Below, piece by piece: positions 35,831 through 47,565 of a DNA stretch of 64,000 nucleotides; position 1 is the first letter of the stretch; each line of letters opens with the position of its first letter. Where the stretch lies: NCBI GenBank assembly GCA_001692895.1, contig KV748180.1, forward strand, positions 1,482,195 to 1,546,194, given 5' to 3'. The notes under the pieces were generated by a model, which worked only from the letters and a program-made list of their open reading frames with translations, was not told the DNA's origin and searched no databases. Origin of the DNA: Cenococcum geophilum 1.58. Taxonomy: Eukaryota; Ascomycota; Dothideomycetes; Gloniales; Gloniaceae. Position numbers and translations under genes: made by a program.

Positions 35831-38800
35831 TTTCTATGGGTTCGTGTAGTAAAAGTCGCTAATTAGATCCTTTGCATTTTTAAAGTCTTCCTATAGTTGC
35901 CATTCTGGCTAATCTATATTAAATCCTATATATATAGCTCTATAGTAGAGCCGTCGTCCTCTACCTTTGCTAAAGTATTTAGAGTTAATAATTCGTTCAA
36001 CAGTCCACTCCTTGTGGTTCTCGTCTTCGTTCTCGTCTTGGATTAGTACTGGTAGGGGTTTAAGCTATATCTGCCCCGGTAAGGGGTTAGGCTAGTAAAG
36101 GTGTAGTAGCTATAGGTGAAATATAGGCTATATCCCGCGGGTGGCTAGGGCAGGCGGGAGCTCTAGCTCGTATACGGCTCCCCTATTAATAACTCGTTTA
36201 ATTAGGTAGGGGCCGAGGTTCTTATAATTAAGTGACTTTATAGGCCTCTGCGTAGAGATATTGCGTATATTTAGCTATACCTAGTTACCAATACGCATCT
36301 CCGGTGGTGGCGTTCTATAATAGTTAGCAAAGTAGGCCTGCTTTGCTTAAGCCCAGGCCATTTCTCCCTTGTAGTAGTTAAGTAGATTTTTTATACGGTC
36401 TATATACTGGTTAGTAAGTAGCATCTTAAGGCGTTTTCCATATGGCAGTTTCTTATTAATAGGTTCTAGTGGTTCTATGCCGGATTGGGGGTAATATCCC
36501 TTGTTTGCGAAGAACGGGGTAAGTCCTATAGTAGTTAAGATATAGTTATTTGCTGCGAATTCACCTAGTAGGAGGTAATCCACCCAGTTATCTTAACTAT
36601 AGGCGACTACCTATCATAGGTACGCTTTTATGCTAGTATTAGCGTTTTCCAGTTGCCCAGTAGTTTTGTGGTAGAAGGATGTAGACATCTTAACAGAGAT
36701 GCTAAGGCGTTAGCAGATTTGTCTCTATATATTAGAGCCAAACTATATACCTTAGTCGGACGTAATTAAGTTAGGTAACCCATATAATCGGTAGATTTTA
36801 TAGAGGAAGGCGTTAGTGACGTCGCTAACGGCTACGCCTTTAGTTAGGACGTAGTGGCGCTCTTTTATAAGTCGGCATATTATTATAAGGATGTTCTTAT
36901 AGGTATAGCTATGTCGCTTATAGGGTGGTAGGTTAATAACGAAATCTATAGCGATATCTGCCCATCGTCGTATAGGTACTGGTAGAGGGTATAGTAGTCC
37001 TTAGTACTTTGTATTAAAGGCCTTAGCGCGCTTATAACCGTGGCAGGCGCCTATAAAGCGTTTAACTAAGTCTATTATTTTAGGCCAGAAGTAGTATCGG
37101 CTAAGAAGCTTATAGGTTCCTCCTTTACCTAGGTGGCCGCTTAATCGGAGGTCGTGGGCCATTTAAATTAGTTACTGTTGTAGATTTTCTAAGTTAGGGA
37201 TAAATAGACGGCCTCTATAATAGAGCCTATTCTCTTTTACTTCTAAGGCTGCTATATTAATTTAGCCTAAGCTTTAGAGTTTAGTTAGTAGCGTACAGGC
37301 GCTAGCAGTCTTTATAGTAATAAGTTAATGCAGTAATAGGTTAATAGAGGTGTTATATGCCGTAGTAATAAGCTCGTTAATTTTAGGAGGTAATTTTAGT
37401 TCTATAGTATGGAGCTAAGGTACAGTTAGCTCTATTGTAGGTAGTATACCTAGGGCTAAATTCCGTGCTTTTAGGATCGTCTATTGTTGGAACTAGTTAT
37501 AGGGGTTATCTTTAGACTAAGGAAGGTCTTATAAGCGGCGTATTAGGCTATTAGGCTTAGTACCTTATACTCCTAGCCTATATACAATTTTAAAGTTAAA
37601 ACTAAAGAGGAACTTATTCCAGCGTGCTTGGCGTTAGTTTAACTGTTTTATAGTTATAAAGTACTTAAGATTGCGATAATCCGTAAGGACTTTAGTTGGC
37701 TAGTTAGGTTCTGCTAAGGAGAGTTCTAGTTAGAATTCCTTAAACGCTTATACAATCGCGAGAAGTTCCTTATTATAGATCTTGTAGTTATATTCTTATA
37801 GTATAAGCTTAGATGAATAGAATGCGACTAGGTAGAGGAGACCGTTATCGCCTATCTAGAAGAGGACGCCTGCGTTAACATGGTTTAAGGAGTTAGTCTT
37901 AAGATAGAGTTGTTATCCTGGTATAAAGTAAGCTAGAATAGGTGCTTTAGTAAAAGTATCTTTAAGGTCTTGGAACGCCTTCTCGCATTTAGGCGTCTAA
38001 ATAAAACGTGAATATATTTTTCTTCCTTTCGCGGAAAGGCCCTTTATTCGCATTATTGCTATAAGTGGTACTATAACACCCGAGAAGTTATATATAAATT
38101 TTCAATAAAAGTTAGCGAAACTAAGAAAAGCTTATACGTCTTTAATGCAGTTAGGGGTTTACCATTCGGTAATTATGCGTACCTTCTTAGGGTCTATATA
38201 GACACCCTTAGTAATAATAATTAGTTTAAGGTATTTTACTTCTATAACTAAGAATTCGTACTTCTTTAAATTAATGTAAAGTCCTACGTCCCTAAGGCGC
38301 TGTAGGACCTTTTAAACGTGCTCGGTATACTTAAAAGGGTTATTACTATAAATAAGTATATTATCTAGGTACGCAGAGCAGAAGTCGTTAAGATAGTCCC
38401 ATAAGGCGTTATTAATATAGCTTTAGAAGCTGCCTGGGCCGTTACATACGCTAAAGGGCATAACGGTATATTTAAATTGGCTAAAGCGCAATACGAATGC
38501 GGTTTTCCATTCGTTACCTTCTTATATTCAGAGGCGGTTAAAGGCGGCAATAATATTAAGCTTAGTATAGATTTTGGCTTAGCTAAGCCGCTTAAAAGTC
38601 TTACGTATAAGCGGTACAGGGTATTAGTTCTTAATTATAATAGCGTTAAGTCCTCTATAGTTAACGCAGAATTAAATACCTCCTTCTAGCTTCTTAGTAA
38701 GGAGGATAGGGGCGGCTGCTAGGGACATGCTAGGGCGAATAAACCCTTTATTAAGGTGTTCGTCAATATACTTTTTAACAACTAGAAGTTTATCTTTTAA

Positions 38801-41446
38801 TATTAGGTAGGGTCTCTTATAGGGTGGCGTTTTTCCTTATTTAATATTAATGGCATGGTTATTAGGTTAATATAGGGGGAGTATATCTACGCTCTTTTAT
38901 AAGCACACGTTAATAAAGTTATAGTACCTCTTAGGGAGGAGCTTACGGAGTTCCTCATTAGTAAGTCCTTTTTTAAGCTTTATAAACTTCTTAAAGTCTA
39001 AAGGTAAAAGTCCATAGAGTTCTACGGGGGCATCATTTTCTAAGAGGTCGACTATATCTATCCTATTACTATAGAGGACGTGGTCCTGTTCTTTATTAAG
39101 CTTATATAGTTATAATTAGGAGGCTACAGTAACAGTCCAGCCTTTCCTATATGCTATACGGTAGAAGGCCGCGGTACTTATATAATAGTAGTTAGTCGTA
39201 AATAGGGTAATAAGGGGTTCCTTAGGTTAATATCCTGGGGAGTAAATAGAGGCGGCTAGGCTATATCCTAGGCAGGTCTCTCTACAGTATTTAGAGTTAA
39301 AGGTTACTTCTCTCTTTTTCTAGTTAATGGCGGGGTTGTGTTATTCAAGCTAGTTTATTTTAAGGATAATAGAGTAGTTAGCAAGTAGTATAATATAGGC
39401 CCAGAGTTCTTCCTAGTGCCTATTTATGTCTAGGTGGAGTTATGCTATATAGGTAATCTTTTATACGGTATAACTACCGTCAGCGAGTTATAGGGCGCGG
39501 GCTTTAGTAAGGGGTAAGGTAGGTAGGTTATAAATACGCACGAATTAGGTATCTATAAATTTATTAGTAGCTCCGCAATTAATTATAGAACGGCTTTTAT
39601 ATTGTTTTTTAGCAGTAGTTCCTATTACGGGTAAAACTATCTATTTCCGTCCATTTATCTTTACTAAGTTATCTATTAAGCAGGCTGATATATAAATCCC
39701 CTTATCGTCAGGGCGTCCTAACCTGCGACTTAGGGCTAGGACTTAGCGTTTTCCGTTTCCGTATCCAACTCTACCGCTATTACTACGTCTTTATCTTATA
39801 CGGTAGTAGCACGTAGCAACGTATTTAGTGTTTAAGGTACTAGGTTAGGTGTTAGGCGGCAGCTGCTAAACCTAGCTATTAGGTAGTTTAGGCTATAGCT
39901 ATAACAGCCTTCTTAACAACATCTATAGCAACGCTTTAGCTTCCGGAGTAGCTCGCGTTCTCCATCTAGTAGCTTCTGCGGGAAGGTTAATATAAAAAGG
40001 TCGATATTAGGACTAGTAGTATTACTTAGGGTAGTAGGCGTTGGTGGTTTAGTAGGTCCGGAGGGCTTCTATAGGGAGGTCTTTAGGCAGGGGTTTGCAG
40101 TAGCGATCTGATTTAGTCGTTGTTTAATCTTCTATATAGCTGCTACCATATTATAAACATTATTGTAGTTATGGCTGGCGGCTGCGTAACTAAGGCAATA
40201 AGTGACTTTTTTAAGGAGATCTTTTTAGCCTTTAGTATCGTCTCAGGCAAGGGCTCCAGTATATTCCTGGAATTTAATATAGAACTCATCAAATAATTTA
40301 GTAAGGCTTATCTTTAGGGCACGTAGTTTAGCTCGGTTAGTGGCTAGTAGGTTATAGTCGTGGTATATTAGGTTAAGATCGTTAAGGACTTCTTAGTAGG
40401 ACTGCCACTTCTAGGGGTTATTGGTCTCCCATTAGGCGAAGAGTCTGTTAAATAGTATACCCTTTATTTGCCTAATAATATAGCCAATCTTAGTATCTTC
40501 CGTAGGAAAAAGGTAGGCGCTCTAAGTTAGTTTCTCGCGGATTTACATCTTCTAGTGGCTATATTCTTTGCGGTCTCCCTAAAAAACTAGGGGATTAGGA
40601 TAACATACATTAGACCCTATAGTGGCAGCTTAGGTTCGGTTGTTATAGCTTTCATCGTTACTTTAGTAGGGGTTCCCATTAGGTAAGGCTGCTCAGCACT
40701 AACCCTCTATTAAGCGTTAAGTAGGTAAAGTTGCCAGGGGTGTAGAGACTTAAGTGGCGTTATATGCAGTAGAGAGGTGTCTGGCGTTATTACAAATGTG
40801 CTTATTAAGCTAAAATTATAGGTATTTAATTATGCCTTCTCTTTTAGTAACTGTAGCAATAAGTGTGATCTTAGCCTTCTTTAACTATTAGACGTCGCGT
40901 TTAGACACGCGGAGGTCGTCTTTAGTTTTTTAACGCGTGTTATCGGCGAGCGCCTCACGAGCTTATAGGTCTTAGATAATATCGCAATCTTAGGCAGTAC
41001 GCATCTTGGCTTATATAAGCTTTAGGTAGTAGTTCTATAGAAGGCGGTAGTATTTATTAGGTTCTTATGCTACCATTTTTACAAACGTCTTAGCGTCTCA
41101 TATTTTAATTTTAATAGGTAATAGCCCTTCCGCTTACTTGTCCGTAGTTATATAGTTAATAAAAGATAAGATATTATTAGTGTCCATCTCCTTAGGGGTT
41201 AAGGCTAGGGCTAATAAATCAAATTCTCCTAGGATTGATTGGCGTCATAGGTTAAGTATAGGTATTGGATTATTCTTTAGGTTTAATATAGTGGCTAGTA
41301 AGGAATATTGTCTTACTATTATAGGTTCCTTAGAAGTATAAAGTGAGGTAACTTATAGGCACGCTACTTCTAGCAGCGCCTATAGTATTACAAAGACGTA
41401 GAATTAGTTATAGGCTGGGTGTTAGTGGTAAAAAGGCGCAACATAA

Positions 41447-41638
41447 TATCATGGGACGGGGCAGTGGCTACAAGACGTATGTATTTGAGGAGTCTATAAG
41501 ACGTTACGCGATCGATCGTAAGGGTCGAGGGCGTAAGGAGGTGATATACCTACGCGTAGCTGACATAAGCTGTACGCGAGGTGTACGCGAGAGCACGGGG
41601 CTCTCCTATGGAGGCCCCTGCGGTGGGGTTCCGTGACA
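41447..41638 (-). repeat. 5' LTR of element B
   Basis: Same 192-bp length as its partner. Its + strand start tatcat corresponds to tgtcat in the partner, so one terminal TG has become TA. The 61-codon open frame at 41,451-41,636 is just this LTR read on the + strand and is not a gene. Confidence 0.88.
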
Positions 41639-41647
41639 CGCTATTAT

Positions 41648-42017
41648 TATCACGGGACACCCCCGTAACACCTTACACACGTCCACCTGTTTCCACCAAC
41701 TTAGCAATTAGAGACCAACCGCGAAATGGCAATCTAATGGCAATCTAATGGCAATCTAACGGCAATCTACGGCATTCTGCTATATTCTGCCAAGTTCCAC
41801 CAAATTCTACTAAGTTCTGCCAGGACCACGACCTAAACCCTATTCTGCCTATGCATGTATTAACTAAGCAACCAAGTCAATAATATATACCCTTTCTTCC
41901 CGTTTTCCTACCTTCTTTCCTTACACAATATCTTAACTTTATTACGCAGTTTATATATATAGCTTAATAATACCTACTTCGCTATATATTATTACCGCTT
42001 ATACTTACTCCATAACA
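41648..42017 (+). repeat. 5' LTR of element C
   Basis: Starts tatcacggga (TG mutated to TA) and ends cataaca. It contains four ggcaatcta(a) units near 41,726-41,772. It aligns with its partner over the full length, and the differences I saw are all transitions in both directions between copies, such as cacc/tact, gcg/gta and tgg/tag. Confidence 0.9.
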
Positions 42018-45000
42018 CTACATTATATTAAAAACTTATACTACCCTCCAAAAATGTAGAACGACCCTAAAGCCCCTATAACGGCCAACGCTATTATAGC
42101 CGTACTCTAAGAACAATTAGTAGGTATATAGAAGTCCTTTATAGACGCCCTTATATAGCACTAAGCCACTTTAACTTAATAGTAAGCTGAATAAGAAGCA
42201 TGACAATAATAATTAATTAAAGCACTTTAAGAAGAAGTCCGCATCCTTAAGATGCTTATATTAAGGCCCTAAGACTAAATGCTATCTCTGGAGATAAACA
42301 CGCGGAATACAAGCCCCGAATTAGTAGTAGTTACTTACCCTATAAAGCCAACTACCGCACCAAAACAATTTAAGAAACTACTAGACCCCCTAGTATTTAC
42401 CGGTAAATAACAAGAGCTTTAGTTATTCTTAAGCTAGCTTAAGAATAAGCTAACTAGTAATACTAACTACTACCTAACCAAAGCTAACTAACTCTATTAC
42501 GCCCTAAGTTAACTAGAAGGAGACATAGCTAACCTTATTAAACCTCTCTAACCAAACTTAGTATAAAGCCTAGTTATACTTCTTAAAGCTATATACAGTA
42601 ACCCAAACCACTAAGCTACCGCTTAAAAAAAGATAAACCAAATAACTTAAGAAAAGAAAAGTTTCCTAGTATACTTCTCCAAATTTAACCGCTACGCAAA
42701 GGAAATAGGCTAGAATAACTCCATACTAATTAACAGCCTTATTAAATCCCTAAGCCCTAAACTAAAAACCTCCCTAATAGGCATAGACCTCTTAGAAACT
42801 CTTAACGCCTATATAAACGTTATTAATAAACGGTATAACAATATACTACGCCTCATACTAAAGCCCGTTTATTGGTACAATATAACAACCCCATAAATAC
42901 TTACTAAGTCATTATCTTAACCTAAGCACCCTAACGCTATAGATATTAACACTAGGACCCTAGGATACGCCCTATTAGGGTCCTCTAAACGAGAATAATG
43001 CATTAAGCTAGGCCTCTACTTTAAATATAGAAGCAGCTCCCACCTTTTAAACTACTACTCCGTCCCTATACCCTAAAACAATTTACAAACAGCTAGCACT
43101 GGCAGCCGTTTACTATATTAATCTTCCGGTTACCGTCCCTAATCTTTATCTAGTTCTAGCCCTACGTTTAATAAGCACTACTTATAAGGACAAAGCTCCA
43201 ACTAACGTCCTATAAGAACCCCGCCCTAATTGCCTCTAAAAGGAAGGTCCTAGAGCTAAGTTGCTCTCCGGGACGGCTCTACTACAGGATCTCGTTAAAC
43301 GCATTTAACGTTATAAACTCCGACTCTTAGGACCGTAGCATAACTATTAACTGCCGCCTTTAGCAGAATAGTTAAAAGGCTAACGCTTAAATCCTAATTA
43401 ATACAGGAGCTAGCGGTATAGGATTTATTAACAGGATCTTTACGCAAGATAATAGTTTTACCTTAACCCCCCTTAACCGGCATATTAATGTATTTAGATT
43501 TAATAGCAAACGCACCATCTTAGGCCATATTACCTACGTGGTAGCCCTAAGACTCTAATACCTAAACCACAAAGAACTAATTAAGCTTTTTGTTACTACC
43601 CTAGGTCACCTAGTAATCCTTAAATAACCCTAGATAAAGCTATATAAGGTAACCATTAATTAGAACAACCTTAAGCTTCTATTTACTACCTCCTATTATA
43701 AGCAGAAGTGTTACATAACGTACTACCTTAACCCCAAACTAAAATCTAGGAAATCCGCTAAGATCCACTAGCCTAAGATTTCCACTAATATCCACTCTGC
43801 GCCTAAGGAATCCACCAAATTCCACTAACCTGGGAATTCTACTAAACTCCATAAATTAGCCCTAAGCACTATACCGCCCTAAGCTAAGCAAAAGCTTAAG
43901 CTCTATACACAAAAATACTAAAAAAACTAGTATTCCACTATAAAAAGGATTCTTAAAGAACCCAAACCTAAATCTAATACTAACTTTATACCTAATACCA
44001 AACCTAAACCTAAATAAGAAACTATAGACAATCTAAGCAAGCTTAGCACCCTAGATATCCGTATAATTAAAGCTACCCCGCTAGCGCAACTTACTAAGAA
44101 ACCTAAATATATAATCTTCGCTATTATAATAGCCGATATTAAGAAGGCCTTAGTACTAAAGAAGCACACTAACCCTACTATAAAGGTACTAATAGAGTAT
44201 TATTATCGCCTAGATACATTCTTATAAAAGGAAGCCGATAAGCTACTAGAACACTAACTATACAACCATAAAATTATACTTAAAGAAGGAAAGCAGCCCG
44301 GATTTAGACCCTTATATGGGATATCCCAAAATAAACTCTAAGTGCTACGAAAGTATTTAAATAAAAACCTAAGTAGAGAATTTATTAGAGTAAGCTCGTC
44401 GCCTATAGCCGCACTAGTGATCTTTATTAAGAAACCCAGCGGCGGTCTACGCTTCTATATAGACTACTAAGCTCTTAACACCGTTACCGTTAAGAACTAA
44501 TATCCAATCCTATTAATACAAGAGACGCTAAACTAACTAAGTAAGGCTCGTTACTACACAAAGCTTAATATCATCTCTATATTTAACCGTCTCCGCATTA
44601 CAAAAGGGGACAAATAGCTTACTATATTTCGTACCCGATATAGACTATTTAAGTACTTAGTAACACCCTTTAGCCTTATAAATACCCTAAGCTCGTTTCA
44701 ACATTATATAAATAACACCCTACGCCCCTACCTAGACATCTTCTATACTGCTTATATTAACAACATCCTAATATATAGTAATAACCTAACCAAATATCGG
44801 AAATACGTTAACCTTATCCTATAAGCCCTACACGGAGCTGGTCTATAATTAGATATAGATAAATGCGAGTTCCATAAAACGGAAGTCCTATACCTTAAAC
44901 TCCTTATTTCTATAAATGGTATATAAATAGACCTAAAGAAAGTCAAAGCAATTGTAAACTAGTAAGAACCCAAGAACGTTAAGGACATAAGAGCCTTTAT

Positions 45001-47190
45001 AGGATTTGCTAATTTCTACTAATAGTTTATTAATAACTTCTCCGCCCTAGTTTTACCCCTTATAGCTTTAACCTAAAAGGATAAAGTCTTTATCTTTAAC
45101 AAGGAATATAAAAAGGCCTTTACCTATCTAAAGGTTATATTTACTACTATACCTATACTCTAACACTTTAACCTAAACCGAATAAGTGTTATAGAAGCCA
45201 ACTTATCTAACTACGTCACTAAAGGCATCCTATCTTAATATAACAAGGATAAAGTATTACACCCTATAGCATACTTCTTAAAATAACTAAGCCTAGCCGA
45301 ATATAACTACAAGATCTACAATAAGGAATTATTAGCTATTATTAGGTGTTTTAAACAATAGCGACCCAAACTAAAAGGCGCTAAATTTCTGATTAAGGTC
45401 CTTAGCAACTATAAAAACCTACAGTACTTTACAACTATAAAACAGCTAAGTTATTGTTAGGCCCGCTGGTTAGAATATCTATCTTATTTCCGATTCTTAA
45501 TTATATACCACCTAGGCGTCTAAGGTTAAAAGCCTAATGCCCTAACCTAATACTTGTAAGACGCGCTAGCCCTAAAAGAAGCGCGCTCTTACTAAAATTA
45601 GACCCTACTTCGCCCTAAACTATTTAACCCTCCCACTAAAGACCTTATGGTATACGTCCTTAAAATAACTAATTAATCAATTAAACAGATTATAGTTAAT
45701 AAATACCCAAATAATAAGTTTATCTAAGAGACGCTTAAGCTAATATAAGATAGCATTAGACGCTCTAAAAAGATTTTTCTAAGTAAATACGAAGCCCGTA
45801 AAAACCGCTTATATTACTAAAACCGTCTAGTTATCCCTAATTATAATAAGCTTAAGCTTAAACTCCTTAAATACGTATATAATCTACCTATCACCGGCCA
45901 CCCGGGCTAAGAAAAGACCCTAGAACTACTTTAATGGGAGTATTATTGGCCGAATATACATAATATAATATGAAGGTACGTCTCTAGCTACCACACCTAC
46001 TAATAAGCTAAAGCCTCGCATAAGACATATAACGGTCTTTTAAAGCCGCTACCTATTCCAAACCAAAGATGGAAGGATATCTTAATTAACTTTATTATTA
46101 ACCTTCCTAATAGTAGAGGCTGTATAAACATTATAGTAGTTATAAACCGACTATCTAAAATAAGACACTTAATCGCCTACCCTAATATATTAACGCCTAC
46201 CGTCGCCTAACTATTTCTAGATTACGTATAGAAACTCTATGGACTCCCTAAAATAATTATCTCTAATAAAGGCAGCCAGTTTGTCTTGGTATTCTAGAAA
46301 AAACTAACTACTTAACTCTATATTAAAGCACTGTTATCTACTATATATTATCTAAAAACGGATAGCTAAACGGAACGCGTAAATACTATAATAGAATAGT
46401 ATATTTAGATATATACGTCGTATTTATAGGATAACTAGATTAACTGGCTCGTATTCGCCAAGTTTACTATAAATAATTCCATCTCGGAAACCACAAAAGT
46501 CTCCCTATTCCTAGCCAATTACGGCTAGCACCTATAAATGGGTTTTAAACCCTTTAGTAATGTTCCTTACCCTACTTATTACGCCTTATAAGTCGCAGAA
46601 GTAAATAAATTTATAGAGAAGATAGAGGAACTACAATAGTTCCTTACTAATAAGATAATATGGGCTTAATCTATCTATAAAGCCGCAGTAAATAAGAAAT
46701 AAACCCTAGCACCGGTCTACTAAATTAGTAATTTCGTTTAGCTAGATATAAGAAATCTAAACACAAAACGACCTACTAAGAAACTTAATTAGAAGAACGC
46801 TAGCCCTTATAAGGTTAAAAAGGTTATCTCTCCTTATACCTACTAACTAAAGCTCCCTAATACGGTTAAAATCCACCCCATATTCCATACGTCAGTCCTC
46901 CGCCCTACTACCCCCATATTAGACGCCCTGCCTAGACAGATATAAGACCCTCCCCCACTAGTTAAAGTAGATAGTAAGAACGAGTACTTTATTAAAAGAA
47001 TTAATAATATTAAGTACGACAAACGGAAACGCTAATATATATATCTTATAAAATGGAGAGGCTTTACTAAGTCCTTATAGGAACCTATTAACTCTATAGG
47101 ACTTATATAAGCCGTAAAAGACTTTCATAAACTCCACCCAGAACTACCATAGCCCCATCTCGCAGAAGCTCGAGTTTAAAGGGGGGGTAC

Positions 47191-47560
47191 TATCACGGGA
47201 CACCCCTGTAATACCTTGCATATATCTACTTATTTCTACCAACTTAGCAATTAGAGACTAACCGTAAAATAGCAATCTAACGGCAATCTAATGGCAATCT
47301 AACGGCAATCTACGGCATTCTACCATATTCTGCTAAGTTCTACCAAATTCTACTAAGTTCTACCAGGACCATAACCTAAACCCTATTCTGCCTATACACG
47401 TGTTAACTAAGCAACTAAGTCAACAATATATACCCTTTCTTCCCGTTTTCCTACCTTCTTTCCTTACGCAACGTCTTAACTTCATCACGCAGTTCATATA
47501 CATAGCTTAATAATACCTACTTCGCTATATATTATCACCGCTTATGCTCACTCCGTGACA
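47191..47560 (+). repeat. 3' LTR of element C
   Basis: Same 370-bp length as the 5' copy. It ends with the better preserved terminus ccgtgaca, directly followed by the attat target copy. The polypurine tract lies three bases upstream of its start. Confidence 0.9.
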
Positions 47561-47565
47561 ATTAT

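Larger units (their letters stand above)
35295..41638 (-). mobile_element. Chromodomain Gypsy retrotransposon B, full length, 192-bp LTRs
   Basis: Complete structure: two 192-bp LTRs (35,295-35,486 and 41,447-41,638), a flanking 5-bp duplication cgcta (35,290-35,294 and 41,639-41,643), and a polypurine tract (minus strand, 35,487-35,500) next to the 3' LTR. On the minus strand, gag carries a zinc knuckle (CYRC-KEGCYSYSL, 39,893-39,935). Reverse transcriptase is at about 38,000-38,900, with YLDNILIYS near 38,345-38,370 where YLDDI is usual. RNase H and integrase follow, the latter with VDYLLLGEFAANN-type sequence near 36,550-36,585 and FFANKGYYPQSGI. A chromodomain-like end lies at 35,850-36,010 (EWTVERIINSKYF). 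Stops and the Asp-to-Asn change in the catalytic box mark it as inactive. Mutation is lighter than in element A. Confidence 0.88.
41648..47560 (+). mobile_element. Chromodomain Gypsy retrotransposon C, full length, 370-bp LTRs
   Basis: Complete structure: 370-bp LTRs (41,648-42,017 and 47,191-47,560), a 5-bp duplication attat (41,643-41,647 and 47,561-47,565), and a polypurine tract aaaggggggg at 47,178-47,187. Gag starts at an ATG at 42,054 whose next codon is already TAG in place of CAG. Its zinc knuckle is readable at 43,012-43,055 (C-x2-Y-x4-H pattern). The protease reads LINTGASGIGFIN (about 43,395-43,435; usual DTGAS). Reverse transcriptase (about 44,270-44,960) has [12 protein letters not shown] and YINNILIYS at 44,755-44,780 in place of YIDDI. 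RNase H is at about 45,140-45,480. The integrase (about 45,850-46,560) includes GHPGQEKTLELL and ISNKGSQFV. The chromodomain (about 46,975-47,140) includes YLIKWRGFTKSLQEP. Inactive through stops and catalytic Asp-to-Asn changes. Confidence 0.9.

Noticed and set aside
38365..38689. Open frames on both strands around 38,365-38,689
   Set aside because: Both are off-frame readings of the reverse transcriptase of element B, whose true frame gives YLDNILIYS.
41451..41636. Open frame of 61 codons as a gene
   Set aside because: It is the LTR of element B read on the + strand; the partner LTR at 35,295 carries stops in the same frame.
43927..44946. Minus-strand open frames at 43,927-44,169 and 44,752-44,946
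   Set aside because: They are antisense to the pol frame of element C, which has a full set of domains on the plus strand.
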